NCBI GenBank assembly: GCA_902541245.1
Contig: CACBPT010000009.1
Coordinates: forward strand, 1-34,667
Direction: 5' to 3'
Source: an uncultured SAR86 cluster bacterium
Lineage (GTDB): Bacteria; Pseudomonadota; Gammaproteobacteria; Magnimaribacterales; D2472
Length of the DNA stretch: 34,667 nucleotides
The notes beneath the pieces were generated by a model. It was not told the origin of the DNA. It was given only the letters and a program-made list of their open reading frames with translations, and searched no databases. The translations under genes and the position numbers were made by a program. Of this stretch, positions 33,332 to 34,667 are shown piece after piece; position 1 is the first letter of the stretch; every line of letters starts with the position of its first letter.

Positions 33332-34667
33332 TTATTTAATTTTATAATAAAGATACTTCATCAATCTTCTAGCTCTCGATTCTCTATTAACTAAAAATCT
33401 ATTTAATATACTCATTGATTTATCTAAAAAGGAGTCGAAAATGAATTGTCTACCTACTCTTTTTTTATATTCATTAATATATTTTAGAACCTCTTCTTCT
33501 GTTTTAGCTTTTCCATTATCAGCATATTTTGTCAATAGTGGATTAAAGTCATGATCATAAAGCGATGAAATGCCAAAAAAAGTTGTTCGCATAAAATTAC
33601 CAATTAACAAATCATCAAAAATTTCATAATTTACTGCCTTCATTAAGCTAGATCTTGGAACCTCAAATTGAATACCTCTATTTTTAAGGTCTTTATTCAA
33701 TTGAATAGAATGATTTTTTTTACCAACTACAAAATTAATAAAACCAAATCTTTTACAAATAACTTCCTTTTCTAAAAAATATTTTTTTACGGCATGAAAA
33801 TCTTGAATTGATAGCTCATCCGACCAATTATCATCAAATTGCTCGGGATGATAAATTTTAGGATTAATTTCTGCTGGGTTTATTTCCTTAAAATTACCTG
33901 AATCACAATCAATTTCTACAAAAGGAGGTATGAAGTTAATATCCTCGTGAAGACCAATACTGTAAGCATGCAAAGGAGTAACATATTCTTGCGCCCAAAC
34001 TGAATCAGATCTTTGATATTGATGATGAGAGCTAAATGGAATTACGTGATTAGCACTTACAGATTTCGCGGTAAGACTTAGTTGTTCTCCAACAAGTGTA
34101 TTATTTTTAGCAGGAGGTATGATAAATTCACCATATTCATTATAACAATTAATCATATCAGCATCGCCATACCCTGATAGGCTTAGTAAATAAACATCTA
34201 AAAAATTTTTAGCTTCTTTTCTTATAAATCTTGTACAACCTCTTGTTCCTGCATCATTTAAGTTAATAAATAGCTTCTGGCCGATACTCATTAGCAGTAT
34301 CGAGTCTTGCATAATTGTTGTAATGCACATTAACTTAATATTTTTTGTTAAATTTACCCACTTTCTATCCGGCAAAATCTTTATGTTAAAGTCTTTTTTT
34401 TCTAAATCAGTATATATTCGAGAGCCAAAATGATCGGGCAGTAAAAAATTTTTGCCCTTAAATCTTTTTAGAGAATCAGGGTTTAAGTGATCTGGATGAC
34501 CATGAGAAAACCAAAGGTACAGTGAGTCTAAAATATCTTTTTTATATTTACCAGGTATTTCATGGCTTAAGGTCCAGCTGCCAAAATATGCATCATCTTC
34601 ATCACCAAACCAAGGATCAGTACTTAAGATCGGTACAAAATCGTCATATGCAATTAAAGTTGCGTTG
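33332..34667 (-). CDS. MBL-fold hydrolase resembling the CMP-Neu5Ac hydroxylase metallo-beta-lactamase domain (5' end outside window)
   Basis: The frame is open to the window edge, giving about 444 visible residues; the TTG at 34375 is internal. TDPWFGDE, then GSWTLSH, and the zinc motif SHGHPDHL (34487-34504, HxHxDH) are visible. The order TDPW, G-S/W-W-LSH, SHxHxDHL, SLK matches the MBL-fold part of animal CMP-N-acetylneuraminate hydroxylase (CMAH), from my memory of that protein. LSGYGDADM lies where CMAH has its metal-loop region. CMAH also carries an N-terminal Rieske domain, which would be outside the window. It precedes guaA by five bases and lies near a CMP-nonulosonate cluster. It could instead be a UlaG-like or other MBL hydrolase. 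Confidence 0.7.
   Translation of the reverse strand, partial: NATLIAYDDFVPILSTDPWFGDEDDAYFGSWTLSHEIPGKYKKDILDSLYLWFSHGHPDHLNPDSLKRFKGKNFLLPDHFGSRIYTDLEKKDFNIKILPDRKWVNLTKNIKLMCITTIMQDSILLMSIGQKLFINLNDAGTRGCTRFIRKEAKNFLDVYLLSLSGYGDADMINCYNEYGEFIIPPAKNNTLVGEQLSLTAKSVSANHVIPFSSHHQYQRSDSVWAQEYVTPLHAYSIGLHEDINFIPPFVEIDCDSGNFKEINPAEINPKIYHPEQFDDNWSDELSIQDFHAVKKYFLEKEVICKRFGFINFVVGKKNHSIQLNKDLKNRGIQFEVPRSSLMKAVNYEIFDDLLIGNFMRTTFFGISSLYDHDFNPLLTKYADNGKAKTEEEVLKYINEYKKRVGRQFIFDSFLDKSMSILNRFLVNRESRARRLMKYLYYKIK

Noticed and set aside
1-34667. Mobile elements, CRISPR arrays, tRNA or rRNA genes, riboswitches
   Set aside because: No transposase or integrase, no evenly spaced direct repeats, no tRNA-like cloverleaf or rRNA sequence was recognised on reading both strands; covariance-model searches could not be run.

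Overview
The window is a gene-dense, AT-rich bacterial chromosome segment. Most genes abut or overlap by 1 to 12 bases, and convergent genes overlap at their stops. No tRNA, rRNA, insertion sequence, transposase or CRISPR array is visible. GMP reductase (GuaC), Prc, NagZ, RraA, TadA and YihG-like genes point to a gammaproteobacterium. Small intergenic gaps, low GC, many acyl-CoA dehydrogenases and a TIGR03617-like luciferase-type oxidoreductase suggest a streamlined marine lineage such as SAR86. That placement is an inference from gene content.

Layout. (1) Bases 1-5560: the 3' part of a sirtuin, a zinc alcohol dehydrogenase on the minus strand, then a plus-strand run of two adjacent acyl-CoA dehydrogenase (ACAD) subunits, MazG and a PlsC-type acyltransferase. 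(2) 5549-8069, minus: LLM-class oxidoreductase, nagZ and rraA, linked by 4-base overlaps. (3) 8177-9940: a nitronate monooxygenase-like gene facing a GST-like gene. (4) 10038-19100, plus: a catabolic operon with the acyclic-terpene (atu) gene set: biotin-dependent acyl-CoA carboxylase beta and alpha subunits, a TetR-type regulator, AtuA, a crotonase and another adjacent ACAD pair. A perfect interrupted palindrome sits just upstream and is a candidate operator. (5) 19097-23811: a DsbA-like HCCA isomerase, the periplasmic protease Prc, exonuclease III, TadA and a nitroreductase.

(6) 23889-29983, minus: a nonulosonic-acid (sialic/legionaminic-type) cluster. It holds a CapD/WbpM-type 4,6-dehydratase, a NeuB synthase, an extended SDR, a NeuC-type hydrolysing epimerase, a CBS-nucleotidyltransferase like PtmE and a CMP-sugar synthetase. 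The expected PLP aminotransferase and N-acetyltransferase are absent here, and upstream lies only a 48-codon stub resembling the start of a formyltransferase. (7) 30303-34667, minus: GMP reductase, a small SDR, a GMP synthetase with an in-frame deletion inside its glutaminase domain, and a partial metallo-beta-lactamase-fold protein resembling that domain of CMP-Neu5Ac hydroxylase.

Main points of interest. The two ACAD pairs divide the catalytic glutamate and the FAD-binding motifs between neighbouring subunits, as in the alpha2beta2 enzymes of actinobacterial steroid degradation. The GuaA lacks the His/Glu half of its glutaminase triad. The nonulosonate cluster looks wired for an SDR-reduced, possibly 9-deoxy product instead of a diamino one, and a CMAH-like gene is nearby. 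The atu-type operon may serve an isoprenoid substrate with a heteromeric dehydrogenase.
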